Positions 35,990-47,653 of a stretch of 64,000 nucleotides of DNA are shown here, piece by piece. Within the stretch, counting starts at the first letter, position 1; each line of letters opens with the position of its first letter. The stretch covers positions 41,622,001 to 41,686,000 of the forward strand of contig JAFFJZ010000002.1 of the NCBI GenBank assembly GCA_018340375.1, read 5' to 3'. Source of the stretch: Gonatopus flavifemur. Taxonomy: Eukaryota > Arthropoda > Insecta > Hymenoptera > Dryinidae. The notes under the pieces were generated by a model. The model saw only the letters and a list, made by a program, of their open reading frames with translations. It was not told the DNA's origin and ran no database searches. The position numbers were made by a program, and so were the translations under genes.

Positions 35990-36481
35990 CGCTGACAGAA
36001 AAAAACACGACCTGGTTGAAACATTCGTGGTCGCAATAACTTGAAATCTGGATTGTGATATCCAGAACAAGTGGTTGAACCCGGTAAAAAATCATTAGAT
36101 CTAATCGGATCTGATCAGATATAATCAGATCTCATCAGATCTGAACAGATCTCTTTATTGGATCAATCATATTTGATTGGATTTTCCCTTATATCTGACC
36201 AGATTTTCTCAGATCTGATTGGATCTGTTCAGATCTGACTGGATCTGTTCAGATCTGTTCAGATCTGCTTTTGCATAATATGGAATTCAATTCTCATCAG
36301 CATTAGACCTGGTGGATTCTCAGTAGATCTTCCCAGATCTCACTTGATCTGATTAGATCTACCCAGATCTGATTGAATCTGCTCCTATATCTGATCAAAT
36401 CCGCTCAGATCTGATGAGATCTCATTAGATCTGAGCAGATCAGATGCGATTTGGTGAAGACTCACACTAAGAAAAGTATTC

Positions 36482-36518
<37 letters not shown>

Positions 36519-37131
36519 CGTTTGGTAACAATTATCAAATTTCATAAGTTGGATGTGGCGGAATCAACATTCAGTTAGATGTAATTATCGATATATACAG
36601 ATTTACAATCAAGACCTTTTGTCATACCGTTATCAGATGTCAAGATTATGAATGAATAGTCAAATTTTACTATACGCTTTGTAAAATTTGGTTATTAATT
36701 CATAATCCTCCATATTTTCATGTAAAAGATGATTTTATAAACCTTTCTGTTTCAGGTTTAGCATGAAAAATAGCAAAAATTCTTATATCTTTTTTCTCCG
36801 TGTTTATGCAGAACTGTTTAGATCTGATCAGATCTAACAATATTTACCATAAACCATCTAGATCTAGTAAGATCTGTTTAGATCTAGTTAGATCTATCCA
36901 GATCTACTTAGATCTATTCAGATCTACTCAGATCTGGGAAGCAAAAATTAACTACATTCTTCAGGTTAGAAACACCAGATTCTTTCCTTGATGTAATAAA
37001 CAGAAATATGTAGTTAAGTTTGGCTTCAACCCCTTTTTCTGGACATCACAATCACATTTCCTGGCGAATCAAACCAGATTTCAAGTGACTGCGACCACGA
37101 ATGTCTCAACCAGATCGTTTTTCTGTCAGTG
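35990..37131. mobile_element. Foldback with CTGACAGAAAAA ends, filled with AGATCT words
   Basis: Left CGCTGACAGAAAAA...CTGGTTGAAACATTCGTGG and right CCACGAATGTCTCAACCAG...TTTTTCTGTCAGTG match over about 45 bp; CA on each side. Between them, 36090-36465 and 36815-36940 are dense with AGATCTGATCAGATCT-like words. That block is itself interrupted at about 36464-36801. Confidence 0.8.
36464..36801. repeat. Insert in the AGATCT block, with a (TA)n microsatellite
   Basis: It starts CACACTAAGAAAAGT and ends ATCTTTTTTCTCCGTGTT, imperfect inverted termini like other CAC..AGAAAA ends here. (TA)16 or so lies at 36484-36515. The AGATCT repeat resumes on the far side. Confidence 0.5.
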
Positions 37132-37258
37132 CAGGAAAATTTTCTTGCATCCAGGATACGTATTTTTTGAATAGTAATAATTTCTCTCAGTGTAATAGAA
37201 ATAATCAAGGTATTCACGGGTTTGTAACGCTTGCGCTAATGAAAACCTATCCAATTCA

Positions 37259-37439
37259 CACGGAAAGAAAGAAAATGAATTAGCTATGAGAAGGACGACT
37301 ATTTTCAGCTTTTATAGTTGAATTTTTGCTGCACAAGAGAAAATTTTACCTTTATCAACGAAAGATTAGCCAATGTTACAAAAAAATTAGCTGATAATCG
37401 CTCAAATGTACCCAAAACAGCTATAAATTTCTTTCCGTG
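37259..37439. mobile_element. MITE with CACGGAAAGAAA / TTTCTTTCCGTG ends
   Basis: Inverted ends of 12-14 bp. AATTAGCTA and TTAGCTGA words appear in both halves. 181 bp. Confidence 0.65.
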
Positions 37440-38156
37440 TACCAAATACTTGCGAGAAACCCACAAGTCTCTACACTTTTACTAGCGCAGGCGTTACGAG
37501 AACCGTCAATGCCTAGAGCACTTCTGTTAGGGCGTTTGTAGCATTTCGAGTGGAAGAAAATGGATACGTTTGGGATCTTATTTGATCAGCACGAGTGAAT
37601 GAGAATTCAAGAAATTAGAATTGAAATTTTATAAAATCAGCCTTCAGGCGTGAAAGATTTTCAAGAATGGATTTATATTCACATATCATGGAAGCTGTTG
37701 ATCAATATTTTATTCAAGCGATACTAGCTATGAAACATCTACGTGGGTATTGAAAACATTTTTCACATCGAATGATCTACGTACATAATTTCATTCACAA
37801 TATCATTCACTGTTTATGAATGTTATACGTCTGGAGTGGATATTATGTGATAAAAATGAAACTGTATCCAGTTCAGTGCTCGAACCGATGCACAAATGAT
37901 GTTTTTCTACTGTATATGAATAAATTTTCATACGAATGGTGTATCATATCTATTCACAGAAGCTTTTGTGACAGTTTTTCGATAATAGATTATTTTCTGA
38001 CGTGATTTGAATGATTACGTTATACAATGAATGTTAAACTCATGTTGCAGTATTCAAATATATTTTCCATCATATCCATTATGAGGTTTGTATCGACAAT
38101 TGCTGCTTCATTAAAATTGTTATTGTTCGAAATATTTTCAATAAATTCCATCACTT
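37440..38156. other. No recognised gene
   Basis: AT-rich sequence without repeat ends or coding signs that I can support. Confidence 0.35.
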
Positions 38157-38420
38157 TTGAGCCACTTCGGTAGAACAATAACCATTTATAATTTGGGCTT
38201 TGAGACGCTGTATTCCTTGCGAGCTTTGCCAAAATACAATGTAAGTAGTAATGGAATTCATGTTCAGACTGCATCTGTTGCGCGTAGAGATCGTGTTATT
38301 GAAAATCTAATGTTAAGCGTCTCTAAAGCTCTACGAAACTCAAATCCTGATAAGATCGCTGAGATTTCGAACTTCGCGATGCATGATTCTGTACTTCCAT
38401 CGGTACCGTGGAATATTTAA
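38157..38420 (+). CDS. Hypothetical exon-like frame
   Basis: An open stretch ends VQTASVARRDRVIENLMLSV, then SKALRNSNPDKIAEISNFAM and a stop at 38418-38420. Composition is mixed and not repeat-like. A possible acceptor catgttcag precedes ACTGCATCTGTT (about 38264), so it could be a terminal exon. I recognise no family, and chance is quite possible. Confidence 0.18.
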   Translation: MSHFGRTITIYNLGFETLYSLRALPKYNVSSNGIHVQTASVARRDRVIENLMLSVSKALRNSNPDKIAEISNFAMHDSVLPSVPWNI

Positions 38421-39270
38421 TGAATCATGAACTGAAATATATTATATTTTTCATGGATGAACGAATACCCAAATATTTTTCAAATTTCTGTGCTCGAATT
38501 GATATTTCTTTCAAAATGAATACACTTTCCGAACTTTCTTAACATTCTTTATTCTTTTATTCTCAAAACATAAATACAAATTCACGCATAAATGTGCTAT
38601 GTAAATGCAGCTGATATACGACGATTAGAGATTTATTTCAACTTCTTCATTCCTTTCTCATTCGTATCGAGTACAAACCCAATTGAACCTGCTTTATTTT
38701 GAGAATTTGTAAAAATTCCTTGTGTACGAGGGAATAATATCAACGGACCATCATCATCTCGATATAAGCTATTCAAAATTGTCGACTCATATTTTCTCAG
38801 AGGCCTTACGTGATTGTAATCAACTGTAATATAGTTACATCAATGTCTTTTCCATTCAAATTCAAAACTCCACTTTGATATGTCAATTTCTCTCTCGATA
38901 ACGATGAGTTTGAAACCGGTGAGCTCCGTTTTCAAACGCGTGATGTTGAATCCTTTTTCTTTTTCCGCATTGAATTTGATATCGGATGTGTAAAATTATC
39001 AACCCCTGAAATCAATGAACTATAATATATATACTGATAATTCCCCCAACGGTAGGACAAAATGACAACTAACAAAATGGAGTCTGTTTCTCTGTTTTTT
39101 TTTGTTTGTTAAATTCCTTTCTCCCAATAGGATAGATGGCGTTCGAGTAATACCAGCACAGCAGCTTGTACAAGAAAAGGGAACTGCTCGCTGTACGTAG
39201 ATACCAAGCAACATACATAGATATAACGGTATAGGACGAGTGTAAGGCGGAAAGGAGGTAGGCGATCGGG
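38421..39270. other. No recognised gene; approach to the GC-rich block
   Basis: AT-rich to about 39100, then GC content rises. The 87-codon minus frame at 39020-39283 has no recognised motif. Confidence 0.35.
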
Positions 39271-39706
39271 GTGGTATATACACCTATCTTCCTTCGCTAT
39301 CGAGAAACTTGCTTTCCTCCCCCTGGCGATGGTGGTGGTTGGTGCTGGGAGTTGAAAGTAGTTGGAAGGGGGTTGATAGAACCGCCACTCTGGGAGAGTC
39401 TTTCAGTCGCCACTCGGTCACCCTGCCGAACGGTGGTGGTAGATTTGGTGGGTCAATTCGACCCTGGCTCTCTGACCCCGACTACATTATCGCCGCCCCT
39501 TTCGTCTGGTCGCGTTATTCCTCCTCTCATGTTTTTTTGTCCCTACGCTCGCCCGTTTTGCGCCAAAAAAACCCCTGTGTAAATCCGTGAAAACTCGTGA
39601 TTATGTGTACACAAAGGAAACCAGAACAAGTGCGTGCTAAAATCACCCCTTGAGAACCATTCCATTCAAGAAAAGGAAGAAAAGGAAAATAAAGTGTGCT
39701 GTGCAG
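39271..39706 (+). promoter_or_regulatory. GC-rich block, possible promoter and untranslated first exon
   Basis: In an AT-rich window this stretch is GC- and CpG-rich and free of repeats. It contains TTTCAGTCGCC (39401-39411), whose TCAGTC matches the arthropod initiator consensus, and ends in GTGCAG followed by GTGTGTGT (39707), a plausible donor. No long frame with domain features is present, so if transcribed it would be 5' untranslated. Inference from composition only. Confidence 0.35.
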
Positions 39707-42229
39707 GTGTGTGTATGTGGAACCGGTATATTTTACGACTACTACCTTTTTCTTCTTTTTTTTTCCCTTCTGTCAACGATCCGAAAAGGAAAGGATAATC
39801 ATGTTTTTCTATTCAATGTCGAATTCAGCAAGTAAATCCACATTTAGTCGTACTCATCATTATTTTTACGAAAACCTTCGTGAGAGTAAACGTATGCTTC
39901 GCAGAATTTTTCCCTTCCATTGCCCGACTCCCATCGTATCCTTGAAACTCTATATTTGAATGCAAAATGGCCAAGTATAGAACGATAAAGAGCCAATCTT
40001 AGACTCTATTATTTTTTCTGAACTTAACATTGGTAGGAATTTATGTTAATCATCGGCCTAGATCCGTATTCACTTCCGTTGTCGACGTCGTGACGCGTCG
40101 TGACGACGACTACGTCGGTTCGATCGAGTTCATCAGGTCGAACTTTGTCGTAAGATGATTGAGGTCGTTGAAATTGGAGAAAGGAGGAGATGGGTGAAGT
40201 AGGGAAGAATGGAAAAAGAAAGAGAATGGATTTTGCTAACGATCGAGTTCCCGTTATCCACATATCGTATGGGAATCTCGATGAAAACTTTCATTATTTA
40301 TTCAAAACCCGTGGGTCAATCGATCCTTTCGATTATCGAATTTGTTGGATTCGTTGGTACTTGGATTGAATCTCTCATCGTTGAACATATATCGTAGCAT
40401 AAATTGCATATGAAAAGTTTGATTTTTCTTATCCACGTTTCGAATCTATTTTCCAACGATTATCCTTCAACAATCTTCATATTACTTCAAAGAGTCAATA
40501 CAGGTGGGAAAGTTTTCATTCATCTCACAACTCTTAACTTATATCGAAGGCAATCATCTATTTGAATAAGGAGAATTTCATTTGAATTCAATAAAACAGG
40601 TGGATATTTAAAAGCAAATATGAATATATATTCATCGTGAGAGAAATATATGGCATTGAAGATATATTGCTTGAGAATAATTCTGAGTCTGGTGAGGAAA
40701 TTACTGTCACATTTCTTGAATTTTCAAAAGGAATTTTTGTACAGTGATGAATCAACTATAACATGGAATTTTATAAAATCATTTTCAATGGCAGGTTCTG
40801 AATGATTTGTAGGTACAAGTTCTTTTCTGTCTCTTTGGACTCACATGAAGCTGTAAATAGCGAACGGGATATTAAACCGAGCTAATATATACATACATTT
40901 TTCTTGTAGAGTTGAAACAATTGTTTCCAATTTTTCAAGCACACTTGCGAATTAAATTTTCAATTCTCAGTAATTGAATTGAGAATTCGTTCACGAGTGG
41001 ATGGATTTAAAATTTTCTCTACGCCATATTGATTCAAAATTAATGTATATTTTCGTGACTAAAATTTCATTCCCATTGAATCGAAATATTGTGGTTTATG
41101 ATTCATTGATTCAATTGATGATACAAGTTCCATTACTTTTTCACAAAGAACGAGATTCCATGTTTGCTAGCCTCAATTAGCGAACTTGAGCTTCACGAAC
41201 TCACTGTATTTACAAATGATGTGACGAATTTTTCACCACATAATTCAATTTGAAAGTCAATGCTGTTACGTGTGCTACGGATCGAGTTTTTGCTACCGTC
41301 TTCGATTTGAAATTATTCAAGGATTAATTTGTTGATTAAATTCGTTGAAATACATGTTTCCTTTGTGAATGGAAAACAAATTTGACTGGAGCATATATAT
41401 TTCAACTGACATGGATGAATTTGAATTCTGTTGAGTATCATTTCTACTGTTACCAACAAGTAGCTGGATCCAACGGAATTTTTCAATCGCGTTTCCTTGT
41501 TAGATAGAATGACCAATTATTACGAGAAAACAAAAGTGGCTACTTTCACTGCATGAGTGGTAATTCCAGATGGTTCAGATAAATTTGTGAACAATAAGTG
41601 TTTAGTCGAAAAATTCACAATCATTAGTTTCATTTGATTTATGGAGATTCATTCTCATTCTAATCTACCATGAATCCCAAGATTTACCATAACACTTCAT
41701 TTTTGGCAATCCTTCCTCTCACATCCTGTTCACAAATCTTAGACACCACGTTTCATATCCGTACAAGACAGCTAGGGAAATTATTGCCTCATATTCTCAT
41801 TCTAAGTTACTGTATTAATAGCCATGATTTTAACAATACATCAACCTTGTGACAGTCTATTCTAAATTTCCTTGCCAACATTACAATGATTTGTTAACTT
41901 AGGTCCTAAAAGTATATGAACCTGTCAACCCTTGAAATGCTTTTCCGTATCCCTGAATATCATCACGTATTCATATTTTCTACGGCTGTGTATTCAAGTT
42001 GGGAATCAATCTTATTTTTTTGTCATACAAAGAAGAAGGTTTGAGAAAAAATAGAATTGGTACGATTATTGATCACTTCCCAAAATTCAAAATCTTACAG
42101 CCTGGAAGAATGTTCACTAAGACACGTGAGAATTCTTCAAAAAATTACTGTGCATTCTGTAAAATTCACTCCAAATATCTCTCTAAAATGTTCTCCAGAG
42201 CTGCACGGTACACGGTATACGGACTAAAA
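39707..42229. other. Mostly unique AT-rich DNA
   Basis: If 39271-39706 is a first exon, this would be its intron. A CpG-rich patch GTCGACGTCGTGACGCGTCG at about 40080-40140 stands out. No gene recognised. Confidence 0.35.
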
Positions 42230-42432
42230 AAGATGAGTTGGAATAATTATTTAACTATAGTGAGCACATATGGACCCATTTTTTTCGTTAGAATAAAAAT
42301 TTGTTTCCGTTGATTCAACTGATTTGGTTAGTAAATTATTTTGTATTGTTTGAATCAATGAATAAATTTGTTATTCTAATGAAAAAAATGGGTCCATATG
42401 CGCTTACAAGTTGAATAGTTATTTCAAATAAT
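42230..42432. repeat. Foldback with CATATGGACCCATTTTTTTC arms
   Basis: The left GAGCACATATGGACCCATTT is mirrored by AAATGGGTCCATATGCGCTT, with AACTAT.. / ATAGTT farther out and GAATCAA words in the loop. The outer sequence resembles the terminus of 48811-50680. Confidence 0.7.
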
Positions 42433-42621
42433 CTTTCCCACCTCACTGAGGAAAAAAACTTGTCAAATTTACATGTCATTGAGTAAATATATAGATGATT
42501 TAGGGTGTAGTGCAAATGACCACAATTTCAGTCGATTTTACAACAACGAATATTACATATACTACAGTTGATGTGAAATATACCATAGCTGATGTGAATA
42601 TTACATTCCTTGTGGTAAAAT

Positions 42622-42897
42622 CCCTAGTAGACATTTGATCAGGCGTTCCCTATCAGGTTGGAATCCAGAAACCGTGAATGAGGAAAATCTTGTTAGGCCC
42701 TTACAAAGGACTTATCTGATTTCCCTAACAGGATTCAAATAGGGTTGTAACGCAGGGGTACAATAGGGTTCGGATGATATTCCCATAAAATCGAGCGAAA
42801 TAAGGAAAACCGTCACGAAACCTGATGAGGACCTGATAGGAAATCAGGTATGCCTCGTCAGGCCCTGGTATTCTCCCATCCAAAATTTCTACTGGGG
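42622..42897. mobile_element. CCC...GGG-ended element filled with CCTGATAGG words
   Basis: Ends CCCTAGTAGACATTT and AAATTTCTACTGGGG; AT on both sides. The interior repeats ATCAGGT, CCTGATGAGG and CCTTACAAAGG. Relative of 4761-6271 by ends and of 23208-23825 by filler. Confidence 0.75.
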
Positions 42898-44367
42898 ATC
42901 AACTAAAATTGTAAACTTCTCAACGAGAGGTGAATTTTACAACTTCTTTTCCTCGGTGCTGTTCCTTGGTTACTGGAATTTTACGGTAATTTTTACAAGA
43001 AAATGTTTTCAGCGTACACTTGAGGGAAAAACATATCCTATCGATTAATATTCATTCGTGTTGATTTTGCAAAGCACTATTCTTGGTCCATCGAGATCGT
43101 TGTTTAGAATTCAAAGAGAATGCATAGTCCAAAGTGGGAAACCCTTACTTATCCGAGGTAGTTTATACCTTTAATGTAAGCAATCAAGAGCAGCAGCAGC
43201 TGCTGCTGCTACCTGTCATGTGGTTTGTAGTCGATTTTCTCGCAATGATGCGTTCAATTGCACTTAGGACAGAATCGGTGAAGGTTCATCCGTGAGGAGA
43301 AGTGGTTAACTTCAATTTAAAAGTTCTCAAATTCACGGCAACAAGTGCATTTACCGACGATATCTTCTTCCATTACACTGTTAATTTCATTCGAAGTGCA
43401 GAAAGTTTTGTGATCAATTGAAAATTTTTATAAAACAGTACGAAATCATCCGTACTCCTTCGTTATTCAGATCTGAAGTTTGAGATTCTTTAACCATTCC
43501 ATTTTTCCTCATTACAAAGGAAAAAAATAACATTCTCTCAGCATAAAATCAGGATTCCAAAACTCAACCGCCTCGTGTCAGAGAGATAGGAACGATTAAA
43601 TGAACGTTAGTGAGACAAATTGAAGTTGAATGACAGAATTTGAATAATCGATGTTCAATCACTCCACCCCGAGGTATATTTTAATAATCTTCCATCAAGT
43701 CATTCAAATCTCTTGTATAGAAGTCAATTTTACGGAAAAGTCGATTGAAAGGAAGTTTGCCGTGCTTTTGTTGTACTCCTTTCACGCAAAAGTCCAGCTC
43801 AAACGAATAGAGATCAAGCATTACGATTAAACGCTTCCCAAAGAGTGACGCAAATCCATCCTTTAATATGAGATTCCACGGGTTTTCTTCACTCGTTCTA
43901 CGAGATCAATTTCCATCTCCTGTTACTTAGTGGTGTACTTACAATTCCCAATCGATAATTGTGCTGGAAAATTTAAATTATTTTCTTTTATAATATTGAG
44001 ACGGTATGTTCTGGGAACAATAAAATATTTAGTTGATTGCAATGATGTTTTTCGTTGGATCAATTTTACAGGATATCTATGAAAACATTATACTCGTTTC
44101 AAGGGGTGATTTCTGAGACAAAAATAAGACACTGTTTTTGTTTGTGAAAAAGCTGAAAAATATTTAGTTTGTGAACTGATTTCACCCAATCAAGTGTTAG
44201 TTACGTAAGTATATTCGTTGATGATTGAAGTAACCGATGTACTGATTATTTGAATGGTAAACTCATTTGATTTATCACTTCAAAACTAAACATTTCCAAA
44301 TTTTCACTCAAGGGAAAAACGTTTTGTTGACGTTTATTTAAACAGACTGATTATTTTATGGCGACTA
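42898..44367. other. No recognised gene
   Basis: A short AGCAGCAGCAGCTGCTGCTG palindromic microsatellite lies at 43192-43211. Otherwise I see nothing supportable. Confidence 0.4.
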
Positions 44368-44609
44368 CACTGAGAGAAATAATTACTATCACCAATAACA
44401 TATTGTGATGTTACAAGAAATCTATTTTTGAAAAAAATCTGTACTCTTGATACAAGAAAATTTTCTTAGAACTAAGGATGTATTCCTTGAATTGAAAAAA
44501 TATTGTTTTGATCCAAGAGAGTTCCACTTGAGCTTGTAATCAAAAATATCTATTCTTAAAAATATTCAAAAATATGTTTTCTTGGTATTAATAATTATTT
44601 CTCTCAGTG
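44368..44609. mobile_element. CACTGAGAGAAATAATTA MITE
   Basis: Ends CACTGAGAGAAATAATTA and TAATTATTTCTCTCAGTG. Left flank TA, right flank CA. It is the uninterrupted relative of the MITE split at 34592-37192, with AAGAAAAT/ATTTTCTTG words inside. Confidence 0.85.
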
Positions 44610-45271
44610 CATTCAATTGAATGTTTTATTGTTCAAAACAATTTTTTTCTTTATTAGCAACCAAAAACGCGCATGAAGTGTAAAAAGTTGTGATCCAACG
44701 AGGATGATTTTTTTGAGATAAAAGTGATTTTCACACACTTTATTCTCCTTCGATACCTTGAAATCGTCTTATTGCACATCATTGGTATCATTACATTAGT
44801 CAGAAAAATGCGTATCGATTGGTGGTGTTCGTAGATGTTAATCTGACATTCGTAGCGTCCAAATTATTACTGTTCACAACTGTTTTATATTGCTCGAGTA
44901 TTTCAACTAATTACAATTCTTTATTTGTACACAGAGAGAATATCATTTGAAACCAGCATGAAAAAATAGAAATGCAAGATTATATTTACTCGCGGAAAGA
45001 ATCAATATGAAAGTATCATTATGTAACATCGCAAAGCGAACACGTGTGATTCGTGAATCGAAACATCTACTTTGAATATCCTTCGATTTGAACAAATATC
45101 TCTCTTTCACTCATTTGATTTTTGTATAATACAAACCACATTTGTATATTATATAAAATAAAAATCGTTGTACGTATTATAAGTTTGTTTATGAAACAGG
45201 GAAAATTCAGCTTACGTTAGCAATGAGGAGAGTACACGGAGCCAGAGTGAGGTTTCACACATCACATTTAG

Positions 45272-45455
45272 TACTAAAGTAGCAGGATAAGTGAAATAGT
45301 ATAATCTTTTACCACGCAAGAGTGGAGTGAAAATTCATGCTTTATGATGCGAGGTTGTTCCAAATTCAAAGATTTTTTAAATCTTTATACATTAATTTTT
45401 ACTACACTGTATTGTGAGGAATTATATTATTTCACTTATCCTGCTACTTTAGTAA
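45272..45455. repeat. Foldback with TACTAAAGTAGCAGGATAAG arms
   Basis: Arms of about 35 bp (TACTAAAGTAGCAGGATAAG and CTTATCCTGCTACTTTAGTA) with TATTATTTCAC between; the loop is about 115 bp. Confidence 0.75.
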
Positions 45456-45649
45456 AGGTCCCAGATCTTCAAATAGTTCTATAACATAGTTACTAGTTCA
45501 TGCTCTGTTGGGCATTCTTTCAATTCATGCGATGAATATAACTGTTTCAAATAGATGAATGAAATTTGCTGTACTCGAGAATTTTGTCTTCTCACAGTAA
45601 TCAATACACTAGAAAATGAACTATAAACTTTAATAATTCAAATTAAAGT

Positions 45650-45938
45650 GTGTTGTTAAAAAAACTGGAATTTTCCGGTACCTAGGAACTGAAAAATTTC
45701 TGTTCATGACAAATTTTTCAGTTTACATATACAAGAAAATCCCTGTGGTACCGGAGTTTTTCCGTATTTCACATGAAATTTTGTATTTTTCACTTCAATT
45801 TCTCAGTACAAATACAAGAATTTTCTAATACGTGTACTGGAATTTTCATGATTCGAATGTAATTTTTCAGTACAAATGTACAGGTTAAACGCTTCCAGTA
45901 TGGTACTGGGAATTTTCCAAAGTTTTTTTTCACAGTGT
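45650..45938. repeat. CACTGT-type foldback filled with CCGGTAC/TGGAATTTTC words
   Basis: Right end TTTTTTTTCACAGTG; left end GTTGTTAAAAAAACTGG is degenerate. The interior repeats ACTGGAATTTTC and CAGTACAAATGTAC like the 1.1 kb elements at 28.6 and 61.5 kb. Confidence 0.55.
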
Positions 45939-46799
45939 ATTTAATAAAAAACCCGAATAACGAAATTCTATTCCCGTCGCATGTACATCGTTTTTGTTAG
46001 CGATGTGAAAATAACTTGGTAACATATGCTTTTCATAATAAATTCAATGCTATTAAACTAATTAAATTAATATATCACTGATAATGAAATGAGGTTGATA
46101 TTGTTTTTAAAAATCGGGAATACATACACTTCCAAAAGTTGAAGATATTGAATACACGAGGAAGCAGGTTTGCACTGGTTTACGGTTAGGAAATAGAATC
46201 ATGATTTCGTCTAAAATCCTCTAATCTGATTGTTTGATGTTAGTTTAAGGTTAGTTGAAACTCAGTTTAATTCGAGTTGTTGGAAAGCGGTACTAAGAGT
46301 GCACTCATTAAGCATTGTGGATTGAAAAAACAAATAAATAGGAAATCATGAGAACCTCTTTCTCTCTGTCTCAAAGCTGAGTGTGCATTTGAAATTTAGT
46401 GGCTGGTAAGAGATATCATTGGTTGGAATTTGAAAATTTGGGTGCATGAATTGAAGAAATTTATTTCTGAAGACTTCCCGTTTTATAGAATTCTACGAAT
46501 TATTAGATTCATAAATTGGAAGAAAAGTGAAAGAATTAAGTAAGGTAAAAGACCCGTGTTTACCCGATTAGGGACTAGAACCCGATCAGTTTCATTATTA
46601 TATGAATTTCTGAGGTAATTTAGCTAGAAGTTTCGAATGACAAAGTTAATTTTCGATTCATTAATTACAAAAAATGTTTTGAGTGAAGAATTTTTGCACA
46701 ACTAAACCACAAAAGTCTAGAATATAAGGACTGATCGGGTATAGGGTCTCTTACCTTATAAGAATTTTCAGTGTTTTATACATCATTGGAAAATATACC
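45939..46799. other. No recognised gene
   Basis: ACCCGAT.AG / CTGATCGGGT words near 46553 and 46732, with AAGACCC / GGGTCTCTTACC, mark the ends of a probable foldback of about 200 bp. Nothing else is seen. Confidence 0.4.
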
Positions 46800-47045
46800 C
46801 ACACAGCATTTCATGTCTCAAAGATATCTCACTACAAATTTAAGGAGTCTCAAGCAACGCGAAAAGATATCTTGAAGTTATCTAAAACAGTTCCGACTTC
46901 TAAAAGATTTCTATAAGATGTCTGAAAGATGTAATCCTGGAGGACGAGTTTTAGATCTTCCGAAAGACATCTTAAAGATATCTTTTCATGTTGCATAAGA
47001 CTTCTTGAATTTTTCTAAATAGTTTCTCAGGAAATCTTGAAGATC
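46800..47045. repeat. AAGATATCTT-filled repeat
   Basis: AAGATATCT, AGATCTTCC, AAGACATCTTAAAGATATC and related words recur on both strands. Termini are not clear (left CCCACACAGCA resembles the CCCAGACAGCAC end). Confidence 0.5.
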
Positions 47046-47180
47046 AAAAGTGGGTGGTGACTGGGGAGCAAGGAATTGTTCTTAAAGGAATTAAAACAAG
47101 ATATTGGTTCAATCTGGTATAGATCCAACTCTAGAAAGATACAGAATAAATCAGAAGCATATGTAAAACTCATTTTCACA

Positions 47181-47653
47181 TTATTTTTGAAGAATTTTTG
47201 AACAATATGATTCCAAGTAAATAATACAGTGAGAATATTTCTTCAACTCCCGTACATGGTTATCAAGTATCTCTTGTCTGATATCGTTAATGCGATACTT
47301 AACATACTTTCTTGCATCTTTCAGAATTCTCGTGTCGATAAACTTCCAATACGTATGTTTGTGTGTGCATTCATTAACGTCACGTGACAAAAGGAATTTT
47401 TTGAAAATAAATCTTCGCTACTTCGAATGATTACGCTTTTTTGTATACAGAAAAAATTTCCCTTCCCTGGGAATGAATTTGACACAATGAAACAATGCAG
47501 GAATTGATTTACATTACGTTCTACGAGGTCACGTAAATATCCATTCTTGCACGATTCCATACCAAAATTTTCGTATGATTGATAATGTTTGAATTGTGAG
47601 TGGGATGAAGAGAATTTGCTAGAGGGAAAGTTATATCGGTATTTCATCATCAA
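47181..47653 (-). pseudogene. Two overlapping coding-like frames, unknown protein
   Basis: 47321-47653 reads YLRDLVERNVNQFLHC and FCIQKSVIIRSSEDLF. 47181-47390, in another frame, continues HKHTYWKFIDTRILKDARKY and NDIRQEILDNHVRELKKYS. Composition looks protein-like and lacks repeat words, so a decayed or spliced gene is possible. I recognise no family. Confidence 0.2.

Larger units (their letters stand above)
34592..37192. mobile_element. TA-flanked MITE split by a mariner and by a second foldback
   Basis: Ends CACTGAGAGAAATGATTGCT and AATAATTTCTCTCAGTG, TA on both sides; a compact relative of 242 bp is at 44368-44609. Its own sequence remains only at 34592-34700, about 35976-35989 and 37132-37192. 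The rest is the mariner (34701-35975) and the CTGACAG element (35990-37131). Confidence 0.85.

Noticed and set aside
36800..36991. 63-codon plus frame with repeated LDLIRS/LDLFRS
   Set aside because: It is the translation of the AGATCT-filled repeat.
43192..43211. CRISPR-like or regulatory palindrome at the CAGCAGCTGCTG run
   Set aside because: It is a simple trinucleotide microsatellite that happens to be palindromic; no repeat-spacer layout exists anywhere in the window.
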